DNA of 64,000 bases from Catellatospora citrea (GTDB lineage: Bacteria; Actinomycetota; Actinomycetes; Mycobacteriales; Micromonosporaceae): assembly GCF_003610235.1 (NCBI RefSeq), contig NZ_RAPR01000001.1, positions 8,742,001 to 8,806,000 of the forward strand, read 5' to 3'. This document shows, in pieces, positions 1 through 8,909 of the stretch (positions within the stretch are counted from its first letter, which is position 1; the number at the start of each line of letters is the position of its first letter). Position numbers and translations under genes: made by a program. The notes under the pieces were generated by a model, which ran no database searches, was not told where the DNA came from, and saw only the letters and a list, made by a program, of their open reading frames with translations.

Positions 1-215
1 TGCACGGGCACGGTAGGCGCCGCGACCTGATGCCTGGTGTCCGTTGCCCGGCACTGCTGTGAAACGAGGTGCTGGACGGCCACCACTGCGTCCATACTGG
101 ACGGACGCTGCCTCCTCCCGCGAATTCCCGACAGAAGGATTGATCGTCGGTTCGGCAGGGCGGAACCTTCCCACGGGGCGGGCCGGACGTCGAGCAGACC
201 GGAGGGCGAACGACG
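1..215. other. Leader region of the BTAD regulator
   Basis: No convincing gene is visible in the first 215 bases. Short open frames here have no recognisable protein and lack ribosome-binding sites. The stretch presumably holds the promoter of the regulator starting at 216, but no clear promoter motif could be picked out. Confidence 0.3.
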
Positions 216-3200
216 ATGGTCAGCGGGCCGAGCCGCCGGATAGTGGTCGCCGCGGCAGGCTACGGCAAGACGACCCTGCTGCATGGCCTGTGCCCGCCCA
301 CCCGGGCGCGCTGGTGGCAGGGTGGCGACGATCCGTGCGGGTTCGTCCGCAGGGCGGTCGCGGACGACGCCCGCTGCCTCGTGCTCGATGACCTGCCCTG
401 GCTGTCCGCGCCTGAGCTGCGTGAGCTGCTGATCGCGATCGAGGAACTGCCCGACGACGCCGAGGTGTCGCTGGCCTCGCGCCGGCCGCTGCCGTGGCGA
501 CACACCGGCCGGCCGGGCCGCTGGACCGAACTCGGACCCGCCGAGCTTTCGTGCAGTGTGGACGACGTCGCGGCACTGCTGACCGAGGAGGCCGGACTGG
601 CCGATCCCGACCTCGCCGCCCTGCTGCACGCGGCCACCCGCGGCTGGCCCACGCTGGTCGACTTCGCGGTGGAGGCGGTCCGGCTCGGCGGCCCGGCCGC
701 GGGAGAGTCGGCGAAAGTCCTGGCGGTCGGCGGGCTCAGCGAATACGTCCGCACCGAGGTGCTCGGCGGGCTGCCCGACACGGCACGGCGGCTGCTGGCC
801 GACGTCGGCGACCGGGTGCCGGTGACCGCAGGACTGTGCGCGGCGCTCGGTCACGACGACGCCGAGGAGCTGGTGGCCCTGCTGCGCCGGACCGGACTGC
901 TGGTCCGTGGACCGGTGGTGCCCGGCCTGCCGGACGACGATCAGATAGTGCCGGTGATAGCGCAGGTGGCGACCACGTCGGCACCGAATGGGACCGGTCC
1001 GGCGCGGGCCCGCGCCGCGGCGGCGTGGTACGAGCGGCACGGCCCGCCCGGCGCGGCGGCGCGGGAACACGTGCGCGCCGGAGACCATGCCGGGGCAGCT
1101 CGGGTGCTGCGCGAGCACGGTGACCGGATCATCGCGGCCGGGCAGGTTGCCCTGGTCATGGACCTGTGTGCCGTACTGCCCGAGTCCGCGCACGACCTCC
1201 GGCTCGCGCTGCTGCGAGCCGACGCGCTGCGCACGGCAGGGGACCTGGAGGCGGCCGCCCGCGCCTACGACGACCTCGGCGCAGGGCGGCCGGAACTGGA
1301 TGCGGGGCTGGCCTGGCGCGCAGGCCGGGTCGCCTACCAGCGCGGCGACGTCCGTGGCGCGCTCGACGTGTTCGCCCGCGGTGACGAGCGCGGCGACACG
1401 GCCGATGCGGCCCTGCTGGCCGTCTGGCGTGCACATGCCCTCGTGGTCGCCGGCGACACCGACGGCGCAGTGGTGCAGGCGCGGGCGGCGGTCCACCGGG
1501 CGGTGCGGTCCGGCGACGACGGCGCGATGGCCACCGCCTACCTGAGTGTGGCGGTGTCGCTCGGCGCGGCCGGCGACACCACGGGCAGCGAGGAGCATTT
1601 CGCGCTCGCGTTGTCGATCGCGCACCGTACCGGTGACGTCATGCTGCTGACCCGCATCCACACCAACCGTGCCTTCCAGCATCTGCAGGTGGCGCGATAC
1701 GCCGCGGCGCTGGAGTCGGCGCGGCTGTGCGCGGCCTACGCGCGGGCGGCCGGGTCGCCGAGCCTGCAGGCGATCGCGACCTCGAACGAGGCCGACGCGC
1801 TGGCCATGCTGGGCCGATACGACGAGGCGGTGCGCCGGTACCGGGCGGCGATCGGCCACTACCAGCGCTTCGGCTCGCGTCGGTTCGCGGGGGCGGTGCT
1901 GGGGCTGGCCGAGCTGTTCCGGCGGCGCGGCTGGCGCGAGCAGGCGCGTGCCGGATACGAGCAGGTCGTGCAGGTGGCGTCGGTGACCGGCAACGCGCAC
2001 GTGCTGGTCCCCGCGCTGGCAGGGCTGGCCATGGTGCTGCTCGGCGACGACGTGAAGACGGCGGCCGGGCACGCCGACGCCGCCGCAGGCCAGGCCGGAC
2101 CGGAGAACTCCGGTCCGGCGCTGCTGGCGCAGGGCTGGATCGCGTTGAGTCAGGGCGAGGCGGGCCGGGCTGCTGACCTGTCCACCGAGGCCGCGCGGGT
2201 GGCCCGCGGGCAGGGGGACCGGGCGGGGTTGGCCGATGCGCTGGAGTTGCGGGCGGCCGCCGAGGAGGATCCGGGGCGGGCGGCCGCGGCCCTGCGGGAG
2301 GCCCGCGCGATCTGGACGGAGGCGGGTGCCGAGGTCGAGTCGGCCCGGATCGCCGTGCTGATGAGCCGTACGTTCTGGGCAGGCCCGGACGAGCGCGCCG
2401 GCGGGCTGCTCGGCGAGCAGCGGCTGGCGGCCGCGGACGCGCTGGCGGACCGGATCGGCGGGGGATCGGGCACGGTGGCGGACCGCCCGCCGGTCGTGGT
2501 GCGGGCGCTGGGCCGGTTCGAGGTGGAGCTGGCCGGGCAGGTGGTCCCGGCGTCGTCATGGCAGTCGCGTAAGGCCCGTGACCTGCTGCGCATCCTGGTC
2601 GGGCGGCGTGGACGGCCGGTGCCGCGCAGCGAGCTGAGCGAGCTGCTGTGGCCCGACGGCGACGCGCAGCGTACCGGGCATCGGCTGTCGGTGCTGCTCA
2701 ACATCGTGCGCGGGGTGCTCGACCCGGGCAAGGCGCATCCCGCCGACCACTATCTGGCGGCCGACCAGGGCAGCATCGCGTTGAACATGGCCACCACCGG
2801 CGTCGACGTGGAGGACTTCCTGGAGCAGGTGGCGCGGGGCCGCCGCCTGGTCGAGCAGGAGGCCCTGCCACAGGCGCGGCTGGTGCTGCTGGCCGCGGAC
2901 CAGCTCTACCGGGCTGACGCGTTCGAGGACGAGCCGTACGCGGAGTGGGCGGGCCCGCTGCGCGAGGAGGCGCGGGCGGCGTACCTGGCGATGCTGCGGA
3001 TGCTGGCGCACACCAGCCGGGCGGCGAGCCAGCCGGGCGCGGCCGTCGGGTACCTGCTGCGACTGCTGGAGCGTGATCCGTACGACGAGCGGGCGTACCG
3101 GTCGCTGGTGCGCACGCTGGTCGCGGGCGGCCAGCACGGTGAGGCCCGGCGTGCCTTCGACCGGTACGCCGAGGCGATGCGGTCGATCGGCGTGCGCCCG

Positions 3201-3251
3201 CCGGACCGGGACCTGCTCGTCCCGGTCCGGCGGGCGGCAGCGCCCCGGTGA
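216..3251 (+). CDS. BTAD-domain transcriptional regulator with ATPase and TPR regions
   Basis: A 1011-residue cytoplasmic regulator. A Walker A loop (AAAGYGKTT, residues 12-20) opens an NTPase region, and LVLDDLPWL looks like Walker B. The middle, about 280-720, is alanine-rich helical repeat of TPR type. From about residue 760 there is a winged-helix DNA-binding domain (ALGRFEVELAG start), then a BTAD domain to the end. This is the MalT/LuxR-like ATPase layout with a SARP-type output domain moved to the C terminus. The ATG follows a GGAGGG box at 201-206. It is a single gene ahead of convergent genes, so its target is not evident from context. Confidence 0.9.
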   Translation: MVSGPSRRIVVAAAGYGKTTLLHGLCPPTRARWWQGGDDPCGFVRRAVADDARCLVLDDLPWLSAPELRELLIAIEELPDDAEVSLASRRPLPWRHTGRPGRWTELGPAELSCSVDDVAALLTEEAGLADPDLAALLHAATRGWPTLVDFAVEAVRLGGPAAGESAKVLAVGGLSEYVRTEVLGGLPDTARRLLADVGDRVPVTAGLCAALGHDDAEELVALLRRTGLLVRGPVVPGLPDDDQIVPVIAQVATTSAPNGTGPARARAAAAWYERHGPPGAAAREHVRAGDHAGAARVLREHGDRIIAAGQVALVMDLCAVLPESAHDLRLALLRADALRTAGDLEAAARAYDDLGAGRPELDAGLAWRAGRVAYQRGDVRGALDVFARGDERGDTADAALLAVWRAHALVVAGDTDGAVVQARAAVHRAVRSGDDGAMATAYLSVAVSLGAAGDTTGSEEHFALALSIAHRTGDVMLLTRIHTNRAFQHLQVARYAAALESARLCAAYARAAGSPSLQAIATSNEADALAMLGRYDEAVRRYRAAIGHYQRFGSRRFAGAVLGLAELFRRRGWREQARAGYEQVVQVASVTGNAHVLVPALAGLAMVLLGDDVKTAAGHADAAAGQAGPENSGPALLAQGWIALSQGEAGRAADLSTEAARVARGQGDRAGLADALELRAAAEEDPGRAAAALREARAIWTEAGAEVESARIAVLMSRTFWAGPDERAGGLLGEQRLAAADALADRIGGGSGTVADRPPVVVRALGRFEVELAGQVVPASSWQSRKARDLLRILVGRRGRPVPRSELSELLWPDGDAQRTGHRLSVLLNIVRGVLDPGKAHPADHYLAADQGSIALNMATTGVDVEDFLEQVARGRRLVEQEALPQARLVLLAADQLYRADAFEDEPYAEWAGPLREEARAAYLAMLRMLAHTSRAASQPGAAVGYLLRLLERDPYDERAYRSLVRTLVAGGQHGEARRAFDRYAEAMRSIGVRPPDRDLLVPVRRAAAPR

Positions 3252-3261
3252 AGGCGACGGG

Positions 3262-4155
3262 TCAGTGCATCGTGCCGATGCGTGCGCCCTGGGTCGTCAG
3301 CGACGGATCCTCGGCGGGACCGAGCAGGCCGACCATCCGGGCCTGCGCGTGTGGGAACGGCAGGCCCGGCAGTGCGCTGACCCGATCCGCCCGCGCGACG
3401 CCTTCGCCGAGCGGCCGCAGCTGGAAGCCGTCGAGGTGACTGCCGGGGCCGCGTACGGTCGCGCCGACGCCGAACGTCCAGCCGATGGTCATCGGCAGGA
3501 GGGCAGCGAGCTTCGGCCAGGTCTGGCCGGTGACGGGGATGCTGGTGGCCCGGTACAGGTTGATCAACGTGCCCGGGGGTTCCACCACCGTGTGGCAGAT
3601 GCCGTACGCGGTCAGCGCGCCGGTGGGGCCGCTGCCCGAGATGTTCACGCTGACCTGTGAGAGGTCGCCGTCGGGCAGCAGTTCGTCGAGGCGCCAGTCG
3701 TCGACCCTGCGGTCCATGGCGAACCCGAAGCCCAGCATGACGGTCGGCTTCGGGCATGCCGCCTCGATCGAGCTGCCCTGCACGGTCGTGTTGGCCACGC
3801 GGGTCGGGGCCACCACGGTCCGGGCGCAGATGACCTGGGCGGTGAGCGAGAACGCCGCCGTGTTGCCACTGCGCAGCCGGGCCGAGACGATGCCCGTTCG
3901 CAGGTCGGCGGCGGGTTCCAACCGTGTCAGCAGTGCTTGGCCGGAGCTGTGGTTGGTCCAGCCGCCGACGGCGAACACCCAGGTGTCGTCCGGGCAGGAC
4001 ACGACGACGGTCTTCGGGTCGGGGCTGGTGACGCTGGTCTGCTGCTCCAGGGTGACCAGCGGGTCGGGGAGAGCCGCCGCCGGCGCCGCCGGGGCGAGCA
4101 CGGCGCCGAGGACGGCGGCCGCGACGATCACGCGCATGGTGGGTGCTGCCTTCAC
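3262..4155 (-). CDS. Secreted protein of unknown function
   Basis: A 297-residue protein with a Sec signal peptide: a hydrophobic stretch with an APAAPAAA cleavage area near residue 28. The mature part is beta-rich with scattered cysteines (VVVSCPDD, AQVICART, IEAACPKP, AYGICHTV), which suggests an exported, disulfide-stabilised fold. No catalytic motif is recognised. The GTG start at 4155 is preceded by a GAGGAG box; an in-frame ATG lies six codons further in. It is convergent with the BTAD regulator, ten bases away. Function unknown. Confidence 0.75.
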   Translation of the reverse strand: MKAAPTMRVIVAAAVLGAVLAPAAPAAALPDPLVTLEQQTSVTSPDPKTVVVSCPDDTWVFAVGGWTNHSSGQALLTRLEPAADLRTGIVSARLRSGNTAAFSLTAQVICARTVVAPTRVANTTVQGSSIEAACPKPTVMLGFGFAMDRRVDDWRLDELLPDGDLSQVSVNISGSGPTGALTAYGICHTVVEPPGTLINLYRATSIPVTGQTWPKLAALLPMTIGWTFGVGATVRGPGSHLDGFQLRPLGEGVARADRVSALPGLPFPHAQARMVGLLGPAEDPSLTTQGARIGTMH

Positions 4156-4302
4156 CGCTTGCTCCTCTCGTGGCGGTCCACGGCGGACGGCCGCCTCCCA
4201 TCATCGGGACGGCTATCACGGTGGCGTCATGGTCGCCGGATGGCCGACACGCGTCATGCCGACCCGGTGACGGAGCGGGAGACGGTCGGCGGGAGCGGTG
4301 CT

Positions 4303-5799
4303 TCAGGCCCGGACGGCTCCCGGGCGGGCGCTCGGATCGGCCGAGGCGGGGTCGTAGAGCGCGTAGCCGCCCGCGTCGGCGCGCTTGGCCTGGTACATGG
4401 CCAGGTCCGCGTTGCCGACCAGCTCCACCGGATCGGTGTGGCGGGGGGTGCTCAGCGCGATCCCGATGCTCGCCCCGACCCGCAGGCGCTGGTGCGCCAC
4501 GTACATCGGCTTGCCCAGCGCGACGCCGATCCGCCCGGCGACCGCCGCGGCGTCGCGCGGCCCGTCGACCCGGTGCAGCATCACCGCGAACTCGTCGCCG
4601 CCGAACCGGGAGGCCAGGTCGCCGCCGCGCAGCTGGGCGGCGATCCGGTCGGCGGTCACCGTGAGCAGCTGGTCGCCGGCGGCGTGGCCGAGCGTGTCGT
4701 TGATGTCCTTGAACCGGTCGAGATCCAGGAACAGCACCGCGACCGTCGTTCCTTCGGCGTCGGCCAGCGCCAACCGCTGGGTGAGCTGCTCCATGAACAG
4801 CCGGCGGCTGGCCAGCCCGGTCAGCGCGTCGTGGTGGGCCTGCTGCATGCGCAGGACGGTGTTGGCGTCGGTGAGCGCGAGGCTGACGTTCTGCGCGAAC
4901 GCCCGTAGCGTCTGCACGTCCGACGGCCCGTACACCCGGCCCTCGTCGCAGGACGCGACGACGAGCGCGCCGGTCACCACACCGCTGTCGTGCACCGGGG
5001 CGCCCATCGACGCGCACACGGCGCCGTTGCCGAACCGGCTGATCACCTCGTTCGGCGAGATGTCGCCCTGACGTACCACCACGTCACCGACGGTCATGGC
5101 CCGGCTCGCGGTCACGGCGTCGGCCAGGTCCGCGGTGAGCGCGCTGCCGGAAAGGATGCCCGACGCGTCGGCGGCCGACAGCAGCCGTGCCCGCCCGGTG
5201 TCGTCCTCGTCCCGCAGCCACAGCAGGCTGATCTCGTCGCCGAGCAGGTTGCGGGCGGCGAGCGTGATGGTGTCGAGGATGTGCTGCAGGTCCTCCCGGC
5301 GGGAGATCGCGCGCTGGATGGTGAACAGGTGCTCCAGCAGGCGCTGGCGCTCCTCCAGCGACTCGCGGATGGACTGCTCGGCGGCCAGTGTGCGGAGCAT
5401 GGTCAGGGTCAGTTCCAGCAGCCGGGCCATGCCCCGGATCAGGTTCTGCTCCTCGATGGCGAACGGCTCGCCCCACCGGGCCAGCACCAGGTGGCCCGGT
5501 TTGCTGCCCTGCCACGCCGCGGCCGCCACCGAGCACCGGCCGACGCCTGGCACCTCCAGCGTGTCGCGTTGGTGCAGGCTCGCGGCCACGATGTCGTCGT
5601 TGGGCACCGCCCCGAGCGGGAACCCGATGGACGCGGCGACCTTGCCGTCGAAGACCACTGCCGCGACCTCGGCCTCCAGCGCCTGGGCCGAGCGCTCGAC
5701 CGCGTGCTGCACGGCCGAGGCCTCGTCGGTCGACGACGACACCACAGCCATCAGCTCGACGAGCTGCTGGATGTGCAGCGACTCGGCCGAACCCGGCAT
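4303..5799 (-). CDS. GAF-GGDEF diguanylate cyclase
   Basis: A 498-residue soluble protein predicted to make cyclic di-GMP from two GTP. The first part (to about 320) holds GAF-like sensory regions joined by a helical linker. The GGDEF domain fills about 335-490, with LDLDRFKDINDTLGH and an intact active site RFGGDEFAV near 400. An RGGD sits five residues before GGDEF, matching the inhibitory I-site, so product feedback is likely. There is no EAL domain. The ATG starts one base after the FIST gene's stop codon, so the two are co-transcribed and probably form a sensor/output pair. Confidence 0.92.
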   Translation of the reverse strand: MPGSAESLHIQQLVELMAVVSSSTDEASAVQHAVERSAQALEAEVAAVVFDGKVAASIGFPLGAVPNDDIVAASLHQRDTLEVPGVGRCSVAAAAWQGSKPGHLVLARWGEPFAIEEQNLIRGMARLLELTLTMLRTLAAEQSIRESLEERQRLLEHLFTIQRAISRREDLQHILDTITLAARNLLGDEISLLWLRDEDDTGRARLLSAADASGILSGSALTADLADAVTASRAMTVGDVVVRQGDISPNEVISRFGNGAVCASMGAPVHDSGVVTGALVVASCDEGRVYGPSDVQTLRAFAQNVSLALTDANTVLRMQQAHHDALTGLASRRLFMEQLTQRLALADAEGTTVAVLFLDLDRFKDINDTLGHAAGDQLLTVTADRIAAQLRGGDLASRFGGDEFAVMLHRVDGPRDAAAVAGRIGVALGKPMYVAHQRLRVGASIGIALSTPRHTDPVELVGNADLAMYQAKRADAGGYALYDPASADPSARPGAVRA

Positions 5800-5800
5800 C

Positions 5801-6985
5801 TCAGCTCAGCGCCAGTACGGCGAGCGTCTGATTGTGGAAGCCGTCGATGCCGTGGTTGCGGGCTATCTCCCCGTACGTGTAGAAGCCGGCGTACGGCAGC
5901 CGGCCCGCCCAGCGGTCCAGCCGGGCCCCTTCGCGCTGGATGCCGTCGTCGCCGAGGACCGCGCGGATCGCGGCGCAGCTGAAGGTGAGCATGCCCAGCG
6001 GGGCGTGTCCCTCCAGGCTGGCCAGCGCGTCCCGGCACGCGTCGTCGGTCGCCTCCAGGATGGACTCCTCGTCACCGGTCATCACCCAGGTCAGCCCGCC
6101 CGGGTCGATGGCGCCGCCGCCGCCGATCGATCTGCCGATCAGGTCCACCTCGGTGGACAGGTTGCGTGCCTCGACGCCGCTGCGGCGCTGCACGCCCAGC
6201 GGCCGGGGCAGCGCGAACTCGGTGAACGCGGCCGGATCGGTGTACGCCTCCGGTGGCGCGTCGAGCCGTTCGAGGTAGACGTCGAGCGCGGGACGGTCGT
6301 CGAGGGTGTACACCCGGCCGTCGACGCTGCGTGTGACGATCATCGGCTGGCCGACCGTGCGCCAGCCGTGCTTGACCGCCACCGCCAGGGGTGCTTCGGA
6401 GGCGAGCGCGACGCCGATCACGGCGTCGGTCAGCACCTGGCCGTCCTTGAACAGGTAGGCGCCGCTCATCCGCCAGCCGTCGGCCGCCGCGCCGCCGAAC
6501 AGGGGCACGCCCGCGCCCAGGGCCCGGTAGCAGCCGCGCACGATGCTCTCCTGGTCGCGCACCAGACCGTCGGTGAGCAGCATCAGCACCTTGTGCGGCA
6601 GGTCGACGGCGCTGACACAGCCCGCCACCTCGAACCCCGCGTCGCCCTGCCGACCGGTGACGTCGGTGGCCACGCAGGTCTGCACCTGGAAGCCCGCGCC
6701 GCCGATGGCGGCCACCGTGATGGTGCCGTCGGCCGGGCCGCCGGGCCCTATCTCGCCGTGGGTGGTGCAGCCGACCACGGGCACGCCGGGCGCGGCCTCG
6801 GCCAGCCCCGCCAGCACGGCCTGCGGGTCATGGGTGATCGCCGCGAAGGCGATCAACAGTTTGGGGTCCGGGCCGGTCAACGCGTCGCGCGCGGCCTCCA
6901 TCGCCGCGGGGTGGGAGTCGGCCGCGTGACTGCGTCCGACACCCATCCAGCGCCTGCCCGGCTCCTGCTCACCCGAGACGTCCAC
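5801..6985 (-). CDS. FIST N- and C-domain sensory protein
   Basis: A 394-residue protein with a FIST_N domain (about 30-225; LIAFAAITHDPQAVLAG, VVGCTTHGEIGPGG) followed by FIST_C (about 235-375; VYTLDDRPALDVYLE, PLGMLTFSCAAIRAVLG). FIST proteins are proposed small-ligand sensors, possibly for amino acids, often found beside signalling output proteins. That fits the diguanylate cyclase directly downstream. There is no membrane segment. The GTG start at 6985 has a strong GGGAGG box. The ligand cannot be read from sequence. Confidence 0.9.
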   Translation of the reverse strand: MDVSGEQEPGRRWMGVGRSHAADSHPAAMEAARDALTGPDPKLLIAFAAITHDPQAVLAGLAEAAPGVPVVGCTTHGEIGPGGPADGTITVAAIGGAGFQVQTCVATDVTGRQGDAGFEVAGCVSAVDLPHKVLMLLTDGLVRDQESIVRGCYRALGAGVPLFGGAAADGWRMSGAYLFKDGQVLTDAVIGVALASEAPLAVAVKHGWRTVGQPMIVTRSVDGRVYTLDDRPALDVYLERLDAPPEAYTDPAAFTEFALPRPLGVQRRSGVEARNLSTEVDLIGRSIGGGGAIDPGGLTWVMTGDEESILEATDDACRDALASLEGHAPLGMLTFSCAAIRAVLGDDGIQREGARLDRWAGRLPYAGFYTYGEIARNHGIDGFHNQTLAVLALS

Positions 6986-7100
6986 CGCACCTCCCGCCGC
7001 CTGTCGACCACGGTTACGTTCGATTTCTCCAGAATTACGCTACTACGCCCGCCCGTGTGCCGGGATTGCTGATACGGCTGATGCCGGTGTGCACAGGCGG

Positions 7101-7132
7101 GCCCGGTCCCACTGCGGGCAGCGGGACCGGGC
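7101..7132 (-). terminator. Hairpin after the esterase lipoprotein gene
   Basis: A 10-bp perfect stem, GCCCGGTCCC with GGGACCGGGC, and a 12-base loop lies just beyond the stop codon of the leftward gene ending at 7141. It has no clear U-tract, as is usual in this GC-rich group. It also separates that gene from the FIST promoter region. Confidence 0.55.
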
Positions 7133-7140
7133 AGCGGCGG

Positions 7141-8043
7141 TCAGCCTCGGTGCTTGCGGAAGAACTCCCAGATCAGGTCGGTGGCCTTCACCCCGGCGGC
7201 CGGATCGGCGAGGGCGCCCTGCTGCGCCCCCGGCCAGCTGTGCCCCATCTGCGGCAGCCGGTAGACGACCAGTTCGCTGCCGTCGGCGCAGGCCGCCACG
7301 CTGCGGGTGGCGCCGCCGGGCAGCTTCGGGCCCGCGGCCGGGGCCGCCTTGCACGACAGGCGCTCCTGCCAGGCGGTCAGCCCGGACTCGAACGCCGAGG
7401 CGTGCCGGTCCATGCCGCCGACGAAGGTGATCACCGATACCGGCGTGTTGGGACGGAAGTCCGCCTGGGTCGCCTTGCCGCCGCTGAACCCGCCGCTGAC
7501 CGGGGCGATCGCGGCGAAGACACCGGGCAGCTCGACGGCGAGCCGGTAGGACATGTCGCCGCCGTTGGAGATGCCGGTGGCGAAGATCGCTTTCGGGTCC
7601 GCGTGCCAGCGCTCCACCATCCGGGCGACCAGCGTCTTGATCAGGCCGACGTCGTCCTCGGAGCCGCAGCACGACAGCGCGTTCAGCCCGCCCGCGAAGC
7701 CCTCCGGGTAGAGCACCAGGAAGCCTTCGCGGTCGGCCTTGGCGTTCATGCCGCTGGTGGCGGCGATCCCGTCGGCGTCACCGGGGAAGTAGTGCATGGT
7801 GACGACCAGCGGCAGCGGGGTCGTGCCGTTGTAGGAGGGCGGCGCGTGCACGACGAACGAGCGGTTGCTGCCGTTCCAGGGGACGGTCAGGCGATGGTCG
7901 CCGGGCGCGGGCGTCTCGGCGACCTCGGGGGACGCGGCCGCCGAAGGCGTGGGCTCGGGCGGGCCGGACGGGTCCGCGTCGCAGCCGGCCGCGGTGGCGG
8001 CGAGCAGGGCGACGACAGCGATGGCGCGGCGTAGCTCAGACAT
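7141..8043 (-). CDS. Lipoprotein PHB-depolymerase/feruloyl-esterase-like hydrolase
   Basis: A 300-residue predicted surface lipoprotein. A signal peptide ends in a lipobox-like ATAAGC, so the cysteine near residue 19 would be lipidated. After a Pro/Ser-rich linker comes an alpha/beta-hydrolase of the polyhydroxybutyrate depolymerase/LpqC type. The nucleophile is in GISNGG near residue 158, and a GHSWPG-like motif (MGHSWPGAQ) near the end carries the catalytic His. The cysteine pair SCCGS is typical of the family. The ATG at 8043 puts the signal peptide at the N terminus; an upstream start at 8064 is less likely. The natural ester substrate is unknown. Confidence 0.85.
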   Translation of the reverse strand: MSELRRAIAVVALLAATAAGCDADPSGPPEPTPSAAASPEVAETPAPGDHRLTVPWNGSNRSFVVHAPPSYNGTTPLPLVVTMHYFPGDADGIAATSGMNAKADREGFLVLYPEGFAGGLNALSCCGSEDDVGLIKTLVARMVERWHADPKAIFATGISNGGDMSYRLAVELPGVFAAIAPVSGGFSGGKATQADFRPNTPVSVITFVGGMDRHASAFESGLTAWQERLSCKAAPAAGPKLPGGATRSVAACADGSELVVYRLPQMGHSWPGAQQGALADPAAGVKATDLIWEFFRKHRG

Positions 8044-8102
8044 GGCGGCGAGCCTAGCTCGCACAGTCCAAGCACGACGGTCACCGGCCCTGACCTGCGG
8101 GG

Positions 8103-8139
8103 CCGTCGTGATCCGCGGAGCTGCCGCGGATCACGACGG
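8103..8139 (-). terminator. Strong 16-bp hairpin after methyltransferase gene
   Basis: CCGTCGTGATCCGCGG pairs perfectly with CCGCGGATCACGACGG around a 5-base loop. It lies immediately downstream of the stop codon of the leftward gene ending at 8141, so it is a likely transcription terminator. Confidence 0.65.
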
Positions 8140-8140
8140 A

Positions 8141-8815
8141 TCAGTACAGGCGTCCGGGTCGCGGCGCCGGTTCGGGCCGCCACTCCGACGGGCCGGTGCC
8201 GGGCGTACGCGCCAGCCGTAGCCACAGGAACGGCTGCAGCTCGCCGCTCGGGGTGTAGTGGTGCTCGCGCTCGACCTGCACCACCTGGAAGCCGGGGAAC
8301 TGCACGGCCAGGCTCTCCTGGTGGAAGCGAGCCACCGGCAGGCCCGCGCACGTGTCCGGGCCGGCCTCGGAGAACACGCCGATGACGACCTGCCCGCCGG
8401 GCGCGACGGCGGCGTCGAGCACGCGGCGGTAGCGGTCCCGGTCGGCCGGGTCGGTGAGGAAGTGGAACACCGCGCGGTCGTGCCACACGTCGTAGTGGCG
8501 CAGCGGCGCCCACGTGAGCAGGTCGCGGTTCATCCAGTGCGCGGCGCCGGCGCGTGCGCCGACCCGTCGGCGCGCGACCTCGAGCACCGAGGGGACGATG
8601 TCCAGCACGGTCACGTCGGTGTAGCCGCGGTCGAGCAGTGCGTCGACGAGGGTGGAAGCGCCGGCTCCGACGTCGATGACGGAGCGGCCGGGGCCGGCTG
8701 ACTCGACGAGCCGCAGCGACATGGCGGACTCGGCCTGATACCAGCTGACCTGGTGCGGGGCGGTGCGGTCGTAGACGGACTGCCAGTGCTCGGCAGGACC
8801 GGAGGGGCGTGACAC
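8141..8815 (-). CDS. Class I SAM-dependent methyltransferase
   Basis: A 224-residue cytoplasmic protein. Motif I (VIDVGAGAST) and the acidic motif II end (VLDIVPS) define the SAM-binding fold; the WYQ and LLTWAP segments resemble the TehB/thiopurine methyltransferase-like group. The GTG at 8815 gives the usual family N terminus (SRPSGPAEHWQSVYDR); an in-frame GTG at 8860 would add 15 residues without homologous character. No neighbour indicates a substrate: the divergent-side gene is a MocR regulator and the downstream gene an esterase. Confidence 0.85.
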   Translation of the reverse strand: MSRPSGPAEHWQSVYDRTAPHQVSWYQAESAMSLRLVESAGPGRSVIDVGAGASTLVDALLDRGYTDVTVLDIVPSVLEVARRRVGARAGAAHWMNRDLLTWAPLRHYDVWHDRAVFHFLTDPADRDRYRRVLDAAVAPGGQVVIGVFSEAGPDTCAGLPVARFHQESLAVQFPGFQVVQVEREHHYTPSGELQPFLWLRLARTPGTGPSEWRPEPAPRPGRLY

Positions 8816-8909
8816 ACGATCAGATTGCCACCGCCGCGGGATGAGACGATCACGGACCACCAGGTGATCATGTACGCCGATGTGTTATGTGCACTTACGC
8901 CCGGGGTCG

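Noticed and set aside
2906..5017. A 703-codon open frame on the minus strand
   Set aside because: It overlaps the end of the BTAD regulator, the secreted protein and the GGDEF gene in a shadow frame, with no recognisable domain.
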